A stretch of DNA of 64,000 nt, from assembly GCF_030297675.1 (NCBI RefSeq), contig NZ_AP028142.1, positions 1,054,001-1,118,000 on the forward strand, given 5' to 3'. This stretch comes from Polynucleobacter sp. HIN11 (GTDB taxonomy: Bacteria; Pseudomonadota; Gammaproteobacteria; Burkholderiales; Burkholderiaceae). Positions 32,850-41,374 of the stretch are shown one piece after another (positions within the stretch are counted from its first letter, which is position 1; each line of letters starts with the position of its first letter). The translations under genes were made by a program, and so were the position numbers. The notes below the pieces were generated by a model, which saw nothing but the letters and a program-made list of their open reading frames with translations, was not told where the DNA came from and ran no database searches.

Positions 32850-34252
32850 ATGAGGCGCTTCTCAGCAGTTTTCATATTGGCTGTATTACTTGCCATTTCT
32901 GGTCTATTTAAAATAGCCCCGGCACTTGCCTCTTCAGAGCAACGCTCCTTTACCCAAATGCTCAATTTGGGCGAGGTCCGAATGGCTATTCCATATGGCC
33001 AGATTTCATATGTGAACGCAAAAAACCAGATATATGGAATCGCGCCAGATCTTGCCAGGAGTATTGGTGATTATTTATCAACTAAATATAAAAAGAAAAT
33101 ACAAATAAAGATTATTCCATCCCCCCAGGGCAATTAATTGCACTCCTCGATCAGGGGGATGCTGACTTTGCAATTGACTACTTTCAAGAGCATGACTTAC
33201 AAAAAAATTTAAAGAAATTTCTGGTTTATGAACATCCTCGTTCTGAGAAGTTTGTGGTTGTCTCAAGAAATAACCAAAATCCAATCAATAAAATTTCAGA
33301 TTTATCTGGCCAAACATTGTGCGTAGGACGCACGACAAGGATTTCTTCTTTAAATAAAACTAATGAAGAGTTACAAAAGTCTGGCAAAACTCCAATTCAT
33401 CTATACCAAGATCATCTTGTCTTAAATGATGAAGATCTTCTACAAATGGTTAATGATGGTTTAGTTGATTTTGTATGGGTTGCTAATTGGCAAGCCCAGC
33501 TTTGGAAGCCACTGCTCCCGAATATCGCGATCCACGCTGACACTGCTACAGAAGGCGGTTCTTCTGGCGACGTGATTGTTACAAAAATTAACGCAGACTT
33601 AGCAAAAGATATTTTGGAATTTGCAGCAAGTCCTTATTTAGACAAGGTTTTGAAAAACTATCGACAAAAGACCTTTATCCATGAAAAGAATGCCTTAAAA
33701 AATCCTCTATCCAAAAACGAATTAAATCGCTTTGAATCCATGAAGACATACTTTCATCGATATGGTCGTGAGAATCAATTAGATCCTTTATTCTTGGCGG
33801 GGCTTGGCTTTCAAGAGTCCTTGCTTAATCAAAATGCGGTGAGTCCTGTTGGGGCGATTGGCGTTATGCAATTAATGCTGGAAACGGGCAAGTCCATGAA
33901 CACAGGCAATATCTATGAACTAGAGCCTAACATTCATGCGGGCGCCAAGTACATTAACTCCCTACTGTATGCTATGTCGCTTCAAAATACGTTACCTGAA
34001 ACTGAACGAGGATTTTTTGCTGTCGCAGCCTACAACTCTGGTGCAAATAATGTTCGCAAGGCAAGAGAACTAGCAGTCAAAATGGGGCTTGATCCCAATC
34101 AATGGTTTTTTAATGTTGAAATGGCAAGCGCGCGATTATTGGGATTAGAAACTTTTCTCTATGTTCGTAATGTATACAAATACTACGTAACCTATGACGT
34201 ATGGGTCAGGAAAACAGCACTTGACCAAGAGAAACTAAACCCGAAGAGATGA
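32850..34252 (+). pseudogene. mltF: MltF-like lytic transglycosylase with a one-base frameshift
   Basis: The first frame (32850-33137) has a signal peptide and the start of a periplasmic substrate-binding domain (LGEVRMAIPYGQISYV). It breaks at a run of six C (33121-33126). Adding one C restores PSPPGQLIALLDQGDADFAIDY and the reading continues in the frame ending at 34252. That part completes the binding domain and a lytic transglycosylase domain with catalytic glutamate in GFQESLLNQNAVSPVGAIGVMQLM and AAYNSGANNV. Restored length would be about 467 residues, near MltF. It could be a pseudogene, a phase-variable gene or a sequencing error. It is the only cargo of element C. Confidence 0.8.
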
Positions 34253-34287
34253 AACTAATTAGCTAGGCAACTACTGTCCATCGCAAT

Positions 34288-34442
34288 TTTGTCGGGTTTC
34301 CCGACAAATTCCACCGAGTTCCACTAGATGCCAATAGTCTCTTGGATGCCACCCGGTGTCACCGCCCCACTCCTGTCGGTCTGATAGGTGACCAATCCGG
34401 GCCACAATCAACTCAATCGAATCAGTGAAAGATTCCCGGAAT
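34288..34442. mobile_element. Left arm of the tRNA-Arg attachment site (element C end)
   Basis: It starts with TTTGTCG-N7-CGACAAA and carries the same blocks as the other left arms: CACTAGATGCC, CACCCGGT, TCACCGCCCCAC and GGTCTGATAGG. It ends directly at the CCA end of the intact tRNA gene. There is no right arm here because the other side is the original tRNA 5' half. Confidence 0.75.
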
Positions 34443-34519
34443 TGGCCTGCCCAGCAGGAGTCGAACCTGCGACCTACGGCTTAGAAGGCCGTTGCTCTAT
34501 CCAGCTGAGCTATGGGCAG
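34443..34519 (-). tRNA. tRNA-Arg(TCT)
   Basis: A complete 77-base cloverleaf: acceptor CTGCCCA/TGGGCAG, D arm GCTCAGCTGGATAGAGC, anticodon loop CTTCTAA (anticodon TCT), T arm GCAGG-TTCGACT-CCTGC, discriminator G and encoded CCA. Its 3' 46 bases are repeated in the island at 32522 and 11872, so it is the integration target; the element ends rebuild the same 3' sequence, keeping the tRNA intact. Confidence 0.95.
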
Positions 34520-34630
34520 TTGGAATGACTGATTTTAATAGACTATCCCCTACCTTTGGCTCTTTTGGGCAATTTATTAAACTCCTGTTATAAATGGTGT
34601 TTTGATAACAAAAACTGCGTTGGAGATTTC

Positions 34631-35473
34631 ATGAAATTCCTCAAATCTTGGCTTCTATTGATTGGTTTAAGCCTTTCTCTCTCTTCTTTTGCTCAGTTTC
34701 CTGCTGATGTTGGTGACGATAAGTATCAGCCTCGCTTGGGTCAAGAAGGCAAGGATGTAATCTGGATGCCAACTGGCAACGAGCTAGTCACTCAAATGCT
34801 CAAGACCGCCAAGGTAGGCCCCAATGATTTGGTCTATGACCTCGGTGCTGGTGATGGCAAGATTGCTATTGCTGCAGCTAAAGAATTTGGTGCGCGCGCC
34901 GTGGGTATTGAGTTCAATCCTGATATGGCAGCCTTTGCCCAACGCAATGCTAATCGTGCAGGTGTGGGTGATCGTGTCAAGATCATTAATGGCGATATCT
35001 TCAAAGAAGACTTCAGTAAAGCCACGGTGGTTACGCTCTATTTATTGCCTGACCTCAATTTGCGTCTGCGCCCCACCATCTTAGCTATGAAGCCCGGTAC
35101 TCGCGTGGTCTCGCACGCATTCACGATGGGTGATTGGGAAGCGGATAAAGAAATTGATGTGGGCTCCAAGGGTTACTTCTGGGTGGTTCCTGCCAATGTG
35201 GCTGGCGAATGGCAACTCGACGGTGTTGATGTAAACGGCAAAGGCACCCTGAGTTTGTCGCAACGTTATCAACGAATTGGTGGCAATCTCACCATCAATG
35301 GCAAGTCACAGCCGATTCTGAATCCAACTCTCGAGGGTGACAAACTGAGTTTTGGCTATCTCGATCGCAAGAACAATTTGCATACAGTCAAAGTAACAGT
35401 CAACGGCTCTCAGCTAAAAGGTGAAGACAAAGGTAGCACGACGTTTGCTGAAGTAACTGGTAAGCGTCGCTAA
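34631..35473 (+). CDS. Exported class I SAM-dependent methyltransferase
   Basis: This 280-residue protein from ATG 34631 (GGAGATTTC upstream) has a clear signal peptide (FLKSWLLLIGLSLSLSSFAQ), then a methyltransferase core with motif I LVYDLGAGDGKIAIAAA, GIEFNPDMAAFAQRNA and VVTLYLLPDLN. A C-terminal beta-rich domain of about 80 residues follows (GKGTLSLSQRYQRIGGNLTING). SAM is not normally present in the periplasm, so either the hydrophobic start is a membrane anchor facing inward or the fold has another role. It is 10 bases upstream of an APC permease gene. Confidence 0.7.
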   Translation: MKFLKSWLLLIGLSLSLSSFAQFPADVGDDKYQPRLGQEGKDVIWMPTGNELVTQMLKTAKVGPNDLVYDLGAGDGKIAIAAAKEFGARAVGIEFNPDMAAFAQRNANRAGVGDRVKIINGDIFKEDFSKATVVTLYLLPDLNLRLRPTILAMKPGTRVVSHAFTMGDWEADKEIDVGSKGYFWVVPANVAGEWQLDGVDVNGKGTLSLSQRYQRIGGNLTINGKSQPILNPTLEGDKLSFGYLDRKNNLHTVKVTVNGSQLKGEDKGSTTFAEVTGKRR

Positions 35474-35483
35474 ATCTTTATAG

Positions 35484-36839
35484 ATGGGAAGCTCTTTGGG
35501 CGCTAACGCTAGCGCCTCTCCTCAACGTTTGCTCAGCCCCCTTGGGGCTGTTGCCATTATTGTGGGCATCGTCATTGGTGCCGGCATCTTCAAAACCCCA
35601 TCGATGGTTGCCGGTATCACTGGTGATGTTGGTTGGGCAATTACGATTTGGATCGCTGGCGCACTCATCTCATTGATGGGCGCCCTTTGCTACGCTGAGC
35701 TTGCTACCCTCTATCCTCACGCAGGCGGTGATTACCATTTCTTGACCCGTGCGTATGGCAAGAACGTCTCGTTCTTGTATGGCTGGGCCAAAGCGATGGT
35801 TATTAATACTGGCTCGATTGCATTGCTAGCCTTCGTCTTTGGTGACTATATGACCAAAGTGTTGCCTTTGGGAGCTCACTCCTCCCTCTATTGGGCATTC
35901 TTGATTGTGATTGCACTTACGCTCATTAATTTGATTGGTATTCATGCGTCAGCTAATGTGCAAACAGTACTGACTGTTTTAGAGGTGACTGGTTTAGTCG
36001 CCATCATCATCGCTGGCTTTGGTTTATTCGGTAATACTCCACCCCCAGTTGATAACCCACCCTTGTTTAGTAATACCCCGCAACTCGGCATGCTTGGTTT
36101 GGGGATGGTCTTTGTCTTACTCACCTTTGGCGGTTGGAACGAATCCGCCTACATCTCAGCTGAACTCAAAGGTACTAGCAAAACGATCGTGAGCGTGATT
36201 GTGATTAGCCTGGTGGTGATTACCATCATCTACTTACTGGTCAATATTGCTCTTATTAATGGACTAGGCCTGAAAGCGTTAGCCAGTAGTAAGGCGGCGC
36301 CTGCTGACTTATTAGGTTTGGTCTTTGGCCCCGTCGGTGAAAAATTACTCGGTTTGTTTGTGGCAGTTGCAGCGCTAACTAGTATTAATGCCACCATGAT
36401 TGTGGGAGCCCGTACCAACTACGCAATGGGTGAAGACTGGGATGGCTTAAGCAAAATGGGCAAATGGGAATCCGCCCGCGGCACCCCAACCTTTGCATAT
36501 CTAGTTCAGGGTGTCATCAGCCTGGCTTTAGTTGCCTTTGGTGCTTTGCAAAGTGATGGCTTTGAAGCCATGGTGGAATTTACTGCCCCAGTGTTTTGGA
36601 CCTTCTTGTTACTGGTTGGCCTTGGCTTATTTGTATTGCGGTTTAAAGACCGCTCTCCGCGCCCCTTTAGCGTACCTCTCTACCCCATCACACCACTGAT
36701 CTTCTGTGCCTCATGTGCCTACTTAGCGTATTCGAGCATTATGTATGCCCACAGCAAAGGAGCAGTCGAGATCTCCTTCTATGTGATGCTGGCAGGCTTA
36801 GTTGCTCTTCTTATTCTGCGGTTACGGAAGATCTCTTAG
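35484..36839 (+). CDS. Amino-acid permease, APC superfamily
   Basis: This 451-residue protein has about twelve membrane helices. Helix 1 carries the unwound substrate motif of the APC family (VIVGIVIGAGIFKTPSMVA), followed by GALCYAELATLYPHAGGDYHFL and, later, FGGWNESAYISAELK. The layout is closest to LAT/APA-type amino-acid permeases; the substrate is not determinable. It follows the exported methyltransferase gene by ten bases and may share its promoter. Confidence 0.88.
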   Translation: MGSSLGANASASPQRLLSPLGAVAIIVGIVIGAGIFKTPSMVAGITGDVGWAITIWIAGALISLMGALCYAELATLYPHAGGDYHFLTRAYGKNVSFLYGWAKAMVINTGSIALLAFVFGDYMTKVLPLGAHSSLYWAFLIVIALTLINLIGIHASANVQTVLTVLEVTGLVAIIIAGFGLFGNTPPPVDNPPLFSNTPQLGMLGLGMVFVLLTFGGWNESAYISAELKGTSKTIVSVIVISLVVITIIYLLVNIALINGLGLKALASSKAAPADLLGLVFGPVGEKLLGLFVAVAALTSINATMIVGARTNYAMGEDWDGLSKMGKWESARGTPTFAYLVQGVISLALVAFGALQSDGFEAMVEFTAPVFWTFLLLVGLGLFVLRFKDRSPRPFSVPLYPITPLIFCASCAYLAYSSIMYAHSKGAVEISFYVMLAGLVALLILRLRKIS

Positions 36840-36892
36840 GTCATTGAACTGACATCTTGCTCTGTAAACTAGAGCTTTTGTGGGTGTGGTTC

Positions 36893-37747
36893 ATGCATTT
36901 GTCCTGGTTCATTCAATGCGTTTTGCTGATACTGGTCTTGGCTGGATTGCCAAGACTTGGTCATGCATTTGAGCCCTTAAACACCGATGATGCAGGCACG
37001 ATTGGCAAGAGGGTCAATCAGATCGAGCAGTACTTTTATGTTCTGCACAACAACACGCCAGGTAATCCTGGTAGCGTCGCCACCCCTGGCGAAGAGTTCC
37101 GGGGGCTTGGTAATGCCAAGGCATTTCCATTTACGTACACCCACGGCATCTCCGATACGACCGAGATCGCATTTTCAACAACCTACTATGCAACCCCGCG
37201 CGGATCGTATTCACCATTCTCAAACAACATTGTTTCCTTGAAATGGCGCTTCTGGGGCGATGGTCAAACGGGTCTTGGAATGGCAATTAAACCGGCAATT
37301 ACCCTGCCAGCGAGCACCTCGCAACAGGTGCAAGGCTTAGGTCTGGCAAAAACCAACTATGAGATCAATTACATCGTCTCCTACTATTGGGAACGCATTC
37401 AGGTACATACCAATATTAGTTATGCCCGCAATCCCTACAACACCAACTATCCCATAAGCGGCACATACAGTCCGTATCAAATCAATTTGGTATCGGGTTC
37501 TATTGCGCCTGTTTGGATTGTGAACTCATGGCTTAAGCTTGCTTTAGATATTGGTAGCTCGATTGATACGTCCCCAAATGCAGCCGCAGTTAATGACTAC
37601 GGAATGGTGGCAGCAATATTCTCGATGAATAAGAATGTGGATATTGGCCTGTCTTATCTACAGAGCAGCACCACACCCAACAATGCTTGGACTAGCAAGG
37701 GCATTACATCCGACCGGACCGAGGTTGGGGTAACGTGGCGTTTTTGA
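36893..37747 (+). CDS. Outer-membrane beta-barrel protein, MetA-like
   Basis: This 284-residue protein from ATG 36893 (an in-frame TTG lies at 36857) has a signal peptide ending GHAFEPLNTDDAGTIGKR and a series of amphipathic strands with a terminal phenylalanine (EVGVTWRF). The PLNTDDAGT opening and QIEQYFYVL strand are typical of barrel proteins related to the phenol-degradation MetA channel family. It probably forms a small outer-membrane channel or carrier; the substrate is unknown. Confidence 0.65.
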   Translation: MHLSWFIQCVLLILVLAGLPRLGHAFEPLNTDDAGTIGKRVNQIEQYFYVLHNNTPGNPGSVATPGEEFRGLGNAKAFPFTYTHGISDTTEIAFSTTYYATPRGSYSPFSNNIVSLKWRFWGDGQTGLGMAIKPAITLPASTSQQVQGLGLAKTNYEINYIVSYYWERIQVHTNISYARNPYNTNYPISGTYSPYQINLVSGSIAPVWIVNSWLKLALDIGSSIDTSPNAAAVNDYGMVAAIFSMNKNVDIGLSYLQSSTTPNNAWTSKGITSDRTEVGVTWRF

Positions 37748-37775
37748 GGAGGTTACGAGCGTATCAAGATAAAAG

Positions 37776-37852
37776 TGGTCGGAGTACAAGGATTCGAACC
37801 TTGGACCCCCTGCTCCCAAAGCAGGTGCGCTACCAGGCTGCGCTACACTCCG
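37776..37852 (-). tRNA. tRNA-Pro(TGG)
   Basis: A complete 77-base tRNA on the minus strand: acceptor CGGAGTG/TACTCCG, D arm with GCGCAGCCTGGTAGCGC, anticodon stem CCTGC/GCAGG with loop TTTGGGA (anticodon TGG), T arm CAAGG-TTCGAAT-CCTTG, discriminator A and encoded CCA. Confidence 0.95.
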
Positions 37853-37934
37853 ACAGACCTCTATTATAGCCTGACTGGGCTCTGAGCGCCCTCCTACAAT
37901 AGGGGGGCTTGACAGCTCAGGTAGTATTGACGAT

Positions 37935-38348
37935 ATGCCTTCTTTATTGCACCATCGCCTCTTTGCCCAAGATACCCCGCCCATTAAGCGCTGGGTCATG
38001 CTTGGCTTGGTGCTGCTGAGTCTCTTAAGCACCCAATGGCTTGGGTTGGTTCACCAGATAGAACACCAAGAACTTAAACCCTCAGTAACTCTACAGACCC
38101 ATGAGTCCCATGCCAGTTGCGAGAGCCATGATCACTCAATTTTTGCATTCCTGGGTCATGAAGAACATTCGGTCGAGTGCCAACTCTTTGATGCAATCAC
38201 ACTCGCAGGTCTTATTACTAGTAGTCCAACTCAGTTGGTTGTTCCAAATGGTTTTAGCCAATCCCTAGTTAGCTTTATTACTCCCGTGAGTGCATCACGC
38301 ACTCACGAGCCCTACCAATCGCGGGCACCTCCACTCCTCATCCTCTAA
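37935..38348 (+). CDS. DUF2946-like small protein upstream of a TonB receptor
   Basis: This 137-residue protein has one N-terminal hydrophobic helix (WVMLGLVLLSLLSTQWLGLV) followed by a His/Cys-rich part (HQIEHQ, HESHASCESHDHS, GHEEHSVECQLFD) and an end reading YQSRAPPLLIL. This arrangement is that of DUF2946-type proteins often found beside outer-membrane receptors for zinc or copper. The histidines may bind metal in the periplasm. A TonB receptor gene follows after about 100 bases. Confidence 0.6.
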   Translation: MPSLLHHRLFAQDTPPIKRWVMLGLVLLSLLSTQWLGLVHQIEHQELKPSVTLQTHESHASCESHDHSIFAFLGHEEHSVECQLFDAITLAGLITSSPTQLVVPNGFSQSLVSFITPVSASRTHEPYQSRAPPLLIL

Positions 38349-38360
38349 TCCCCCTTTGTA

Positions 38361-38387
38361 AATCGGTCTTCGCTTGAAGACTGATTT
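38361..38387 (+). terminator. Hairpin between the DUF2946-like gene and the TonB receptor
   Basis: AATCGGTCTTC, loop GCTT and GAAGACTGATT pair over eleven positions with one G-T wobble. Only three T follow, so it may be a weak terminator or an mRNA-processing stem that sets relative expression of the two genes. Confidence 0.5.
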
Positions 38388-38448
38388 GGATGATTAAACG
38401 GTTTGACCTGGCATGGCCGGGTCATCCCCCCATTTGGATGAATCAATC

Positions 38449-40539
38449 ATGAACCTGACATATTCAGTGATCGCAACACGGCGATCAGCCCTTTGGCTTG
38501 TGGCAACAGCTGCATTTAGTAGCGCAGCCATGGCACAACAAAATCCCATGCAAATTGATGTCACGGGCTCCCGCGAATCTGCAAGCAGTATTTTGACTCC
38601 CACCAAGATCTTGCAAGGTAATGAGCTGCAAGATAAATTAGGCACCACCTTAGGTGCCACCATTGGCAATGAACTTGGTGTATCGCAAACGGGTTACGGT
38701 CTTGGTGCCTCACGCCCTGTGATGCGCGGTCTTGAGGGAGCGCGTGTACAGATCTTACAAAACGGTCTATCGGTTGGCGATGTCTCAGCAATCTCTGCCG
38801 ATCATGCGGTAGCCAGTCCAGTAGCGAACGCCAGACAGATTGAGATTTTGAGAGGGGCTGCCGCCCTGCTCTATGGCTCAGGATCGAGCGGTGGTTTGGT
38901 GAATATCGTCAATGATCGGATTCTGACAACGCTACCTGGTAAAGCTACGGGTGCTGTGAACACTAGTTATGACACAGTTAGCAACGGTCGTGCGGCATCC
39001 GGTGTGATTGAGGGGTCTGTGGGATCCGTGGCAGTTCATGTCGATACAGCGATTAACAACAATCAGAACTATCGGATTCCGGGGAATTCAACTTTAGCCC
39101 CTGGGGGGTGGCCGATTGGCCCCTATGAAGGTGAGACTGCTCCCAATTACACTGGGAAGCTTCCCAACTCTTTTAACAACCAAAATAACTTAGGTGTAGG
39201 TGCGTCGTATATCGGTAAATCAGGGTACACAGGAATCTCAGTTGAGCGTTTGAACAATAACTACGGTATTCCAACGCCTGAGGGTGGATTTATTAATCAA
39301 TCTCAAAATCGATACGACTTCCAGCACCAAACCCGCGATCCGTTTGCAGGGTTCTCATCCATTAAATTCAGTGCAGCCAATGGCAACTACAACCATACTG
39401 AATTTAAAACTTCTGGCGAAGCAGCTGCGGTTTGGAAAAACATAGCTAATGAATTTCGTTTAGAGCTTGCGCATAAACAGTTCATGGGCTGGAAAGGAAC
39501 GTTTGGCGCACAAGTAACTAACAGTTCGATGGAGGCCACAGAGGTTGAAAGCAGAAGTTATGCCATCTTGCCATCCACCAAAACAAACTCGAATGCGCTC
39601 TTCTGGATTGAGGAAGGAAGATGGGGGGCATTGCAAGGAAATCTAGGCTTGCGTTACAACAACGTTGGGCAAAAACCGAATCTTGCAACAGAGTTTGAGG
39701 CTCCTTATTATGCAGGTCCAGGTGCCGCCCCTCTAGCGCCAGGCTTACAAAACCGTAATTTCAATCTTCTATCGTATTCAGCAGGAGGTCTCTGGAACTT
39801 TGCAAACGGTTATGGAACTGGGTTGTCTTACACCGTTTCACAAAGAGCTCCTTCGGCTCCTGAACTTTACTCCTATGGGGTTCATGAAGCTACAGCGACT
39901 TTTGTTGTTGGAAACTCAAACCTCAATAAAGAAACCTCTCATAACCTCGAGTTGAATATCCAAAAAACATTAGGCAAAGTCAAAGGTAAGGTGAATGTAT
40001 ATCTCAACAAATTTAATAACTACATTTATGGTTACTACCTTCCGAATGAGTATGCTGGGGCAGAAGATGATGAGCTATTCAACGTAGTCCAATATCAACA
40101 AGCCGCTGCCACCATTAAGGGGGCTGAGGGTGAGCTGACCTACAACTGGGGCAATGTGGGTAGTGGTGCACGCTTGTTTGCCGATGCGTCTCAGGGCAGC
40201 TTTGATGCGGGTGGTAACTTGCCCCTGCAACCTGCTCCTCGCGTTGGTGTGCAGGTGGCGCATCAGAAGAATGGTTGGTTGGCGAACGCCAGTTATACCT
40301 ATAGCTTTCAGCAAAATCGTCTTGCTGACTGGGAGGTTGGCCCAACTCCAAGCTATAACCTCTTAAATGCCGGTTTGTCCTATACCGAGAAGATCAATAA
40401 GGTGAGTTGGACGGGCTATATGATGCTCAGAAACATTCTGAACGATGATATTCGCTATGCCACCACGCCGATGGCGGTTCGTTTATACGCACCCCAACCG
40501 GGTCGCAGTTTGATGGTGGGTGTTCGAGCTAACTTCTAG
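38449..40539 (+). CDS. TonB-dependent receptor, ZnuD-like
   Basis: This 696-residue receptor from ATG 38449 has a signal peptide ending SSAAMAQ, a plug domain with LGASRPVMRGLEGARVQILQNG, SADHAV and RQIEILRGAAALLYGSGSSGGLVN, and a 22-strand barrel ending VRANF. The SRPVxRGLxGxRVxxLxNG and DHAV motifs are those of ZnuD-type zinc receptors and close relatives. No obvious TonB box could be fixed. With the His-rich DUF2946-like protein upstream, zinc uptake across the outer membrane is the favoured function; copper or a metal chelate is possible. Confidence 0.8.
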   Translation: MNLTYSVIATRRSALWLVATAAFSSAAMAQQNPMQIDVTGSRESASSILTPTKILQGNELQDKLGTTLGATIGNELGVSQTGYGLGASRPVMRGLEGARVQILQNGLSVGDVSAISADHAVASPVANARQIEILRGAAALLYGSGSSGGLVNIVNDRILTTLPGKATGAVNTSYDTVSNGRAASGVIEGSVGSVAVHVDTAINNNQNYRIPGNSTLAPGGWPIGPYEGETAPNYTGKLPNSFNNQNNLGVGASYIGKSGYTGISVERLNNNYGIPTPEGGFINQSQNRYDFQHQTRDPFAGFSSIKFSAANGNYNHTEFKTSGEAAAVWKNIANEFRLELAHKQFMGWKGTFGAQVTNSSMEATEVESRSYAILPSTKTNSNALFWIEEGRWGALQGNLGLRYNNVGQKPNLATEFEAPYYAGPGAAPLAPGLQNRNFNLLSYSAGGLWNFANGYGTGLSYTVSQRAPSAPELYSYGVHEATATFVVGNSNLNKETSHNLELNIQKTLGKVKGKVNVYLNKFNNYIYGYYLPNEYAGAEDDELFNVVQYQQAAATIKGAEGELTYNWGNVGSGARLFADASQGSFDAGGNLPLQPAPRVGVQVAHQKNGWLANASYTYSFQQNRLADWEVGPTPSYNLLNAGLSYTEKINKVSWTGYMMLRNILNDDIRYATTPMAVRLYAPQPGRSLMVGVRANF

Positions 40540-41278
40540 AAGCCTCAATCATCGATCTCACCTGGGTCTCGCAATACAGCGCGAGATCCTTGCGATCCAG
40601 TTCGACTGCAGGGCTTGGTGCAAAGATCAGCTCGACGGTAATGGCTTTGGCTCTCAGCATCTTGGCAATGGAATCAATCAAGGTCATGTCGCCAATGAAG
40701 GCAGTGGCATCGCTATATTCCTGATGCGCATTGCGATATCGAATGGCCATTGGGAAGCTTTGCACCTGGGTTTGGGCGGCCGACTCAAAGAGATTCGTCT
40801 TGAAGGGTAAAACCCGATCTCCTGCCGTTGAGGTGCCTTCTGGGAAGATGCAAATCGGCTCTTTAGGGAGTAGATCTTCCAGTTGTTTGGCAATCTCTTT
40901 ACCATGCCGTTTGTTGTCTCGACGTATAAAGAGGGTTCCGGTTTGTTTAGCCATCCAGCCAAAGATGGGCCAGCTTGCTACCTCGGATTTGGCCACAAAG
41001 CGGCAAGGCAAGAAGGAATGAATACTGGCAATATCAATCCAAGAAATATGGTTAGCCGCAATCAGATAACCCCCGCTCTTGGGCAAATACTCGGCATTAA
41101 TGACCTTGAGTTTGAGCTTAAAGATCTTAAGAAGTTCTCTTGACCAAGTCTGAATATGATGTTTTTTGGTCGATTCCTGCGCAAAGGGGAAAATCACAAT
41201 CAGAATCAATGCGCCTTTGATCACATGGAGCATGATTTGCAAGGCGGGCCAGAATAAGAGTCGGGATGAATCTGCCAT
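40529..41278 (-). CDS. plsC: 1-acyl-glycerol-3-phosphate acyltransferase (PlsC family)
   Basis: This 249-residue enzyme from ATG 41278 (a longer frame starts at 41320) has an N-terminal membrane helix (ALQIMLHVIKGALILIVIF) and the acyltransferase blocks NHISWID (HxxxxD), TLFIRRDN and FPEGTST. It transfers an acyl chain to lysophosphatidic acid or a related lysolipid at the inner membrane. The gene is convergent with the TonB receptor (11-base overlap) and divergent from the phosphoesterase gene, next to other envelope-lipid genes. Confidence 0.85.
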   Translation of the reverse strand: MADSSRLLFWPALQIMLHVIKGALILIVIFPFAQESTKKHHIQTWSRELLKIFKLKLKVINAEYLPKSGGYLIAANHISWIDIASIHSFLPCRFVAKSEVASWPIFGWMAKQTGTLFIRRDNKRHGKEIAKQLEDLLPKEPICIFPEGTSTAGDRVLPFKTNLFESAAQTQVQSFPMAIRYRNAHQEYSDATAFIGDMTLIDSIAKMLRAKAITVELIFAPSPAVELDRKDLALYCETQVRSMIEASRS

Positions 41279-41374
41279 AGTTGAGATGATAAATGGCCTT
41301 GCCTTAGCGCTTGTCATCAAACTGACACCAAAGTGTCATGATGATTTCATGATGCGGTGGCATTGTAGAGGTCC

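Noticed and set aside
446..34519. Integron or CRISPR array as explanation of the repeated palindromes
   Set aside because: There is no intI-like gene, no attC-type paired core sites and no regular short spacer array; repeats lie kilobases apart and are tied to tRNA fragments and promoters.
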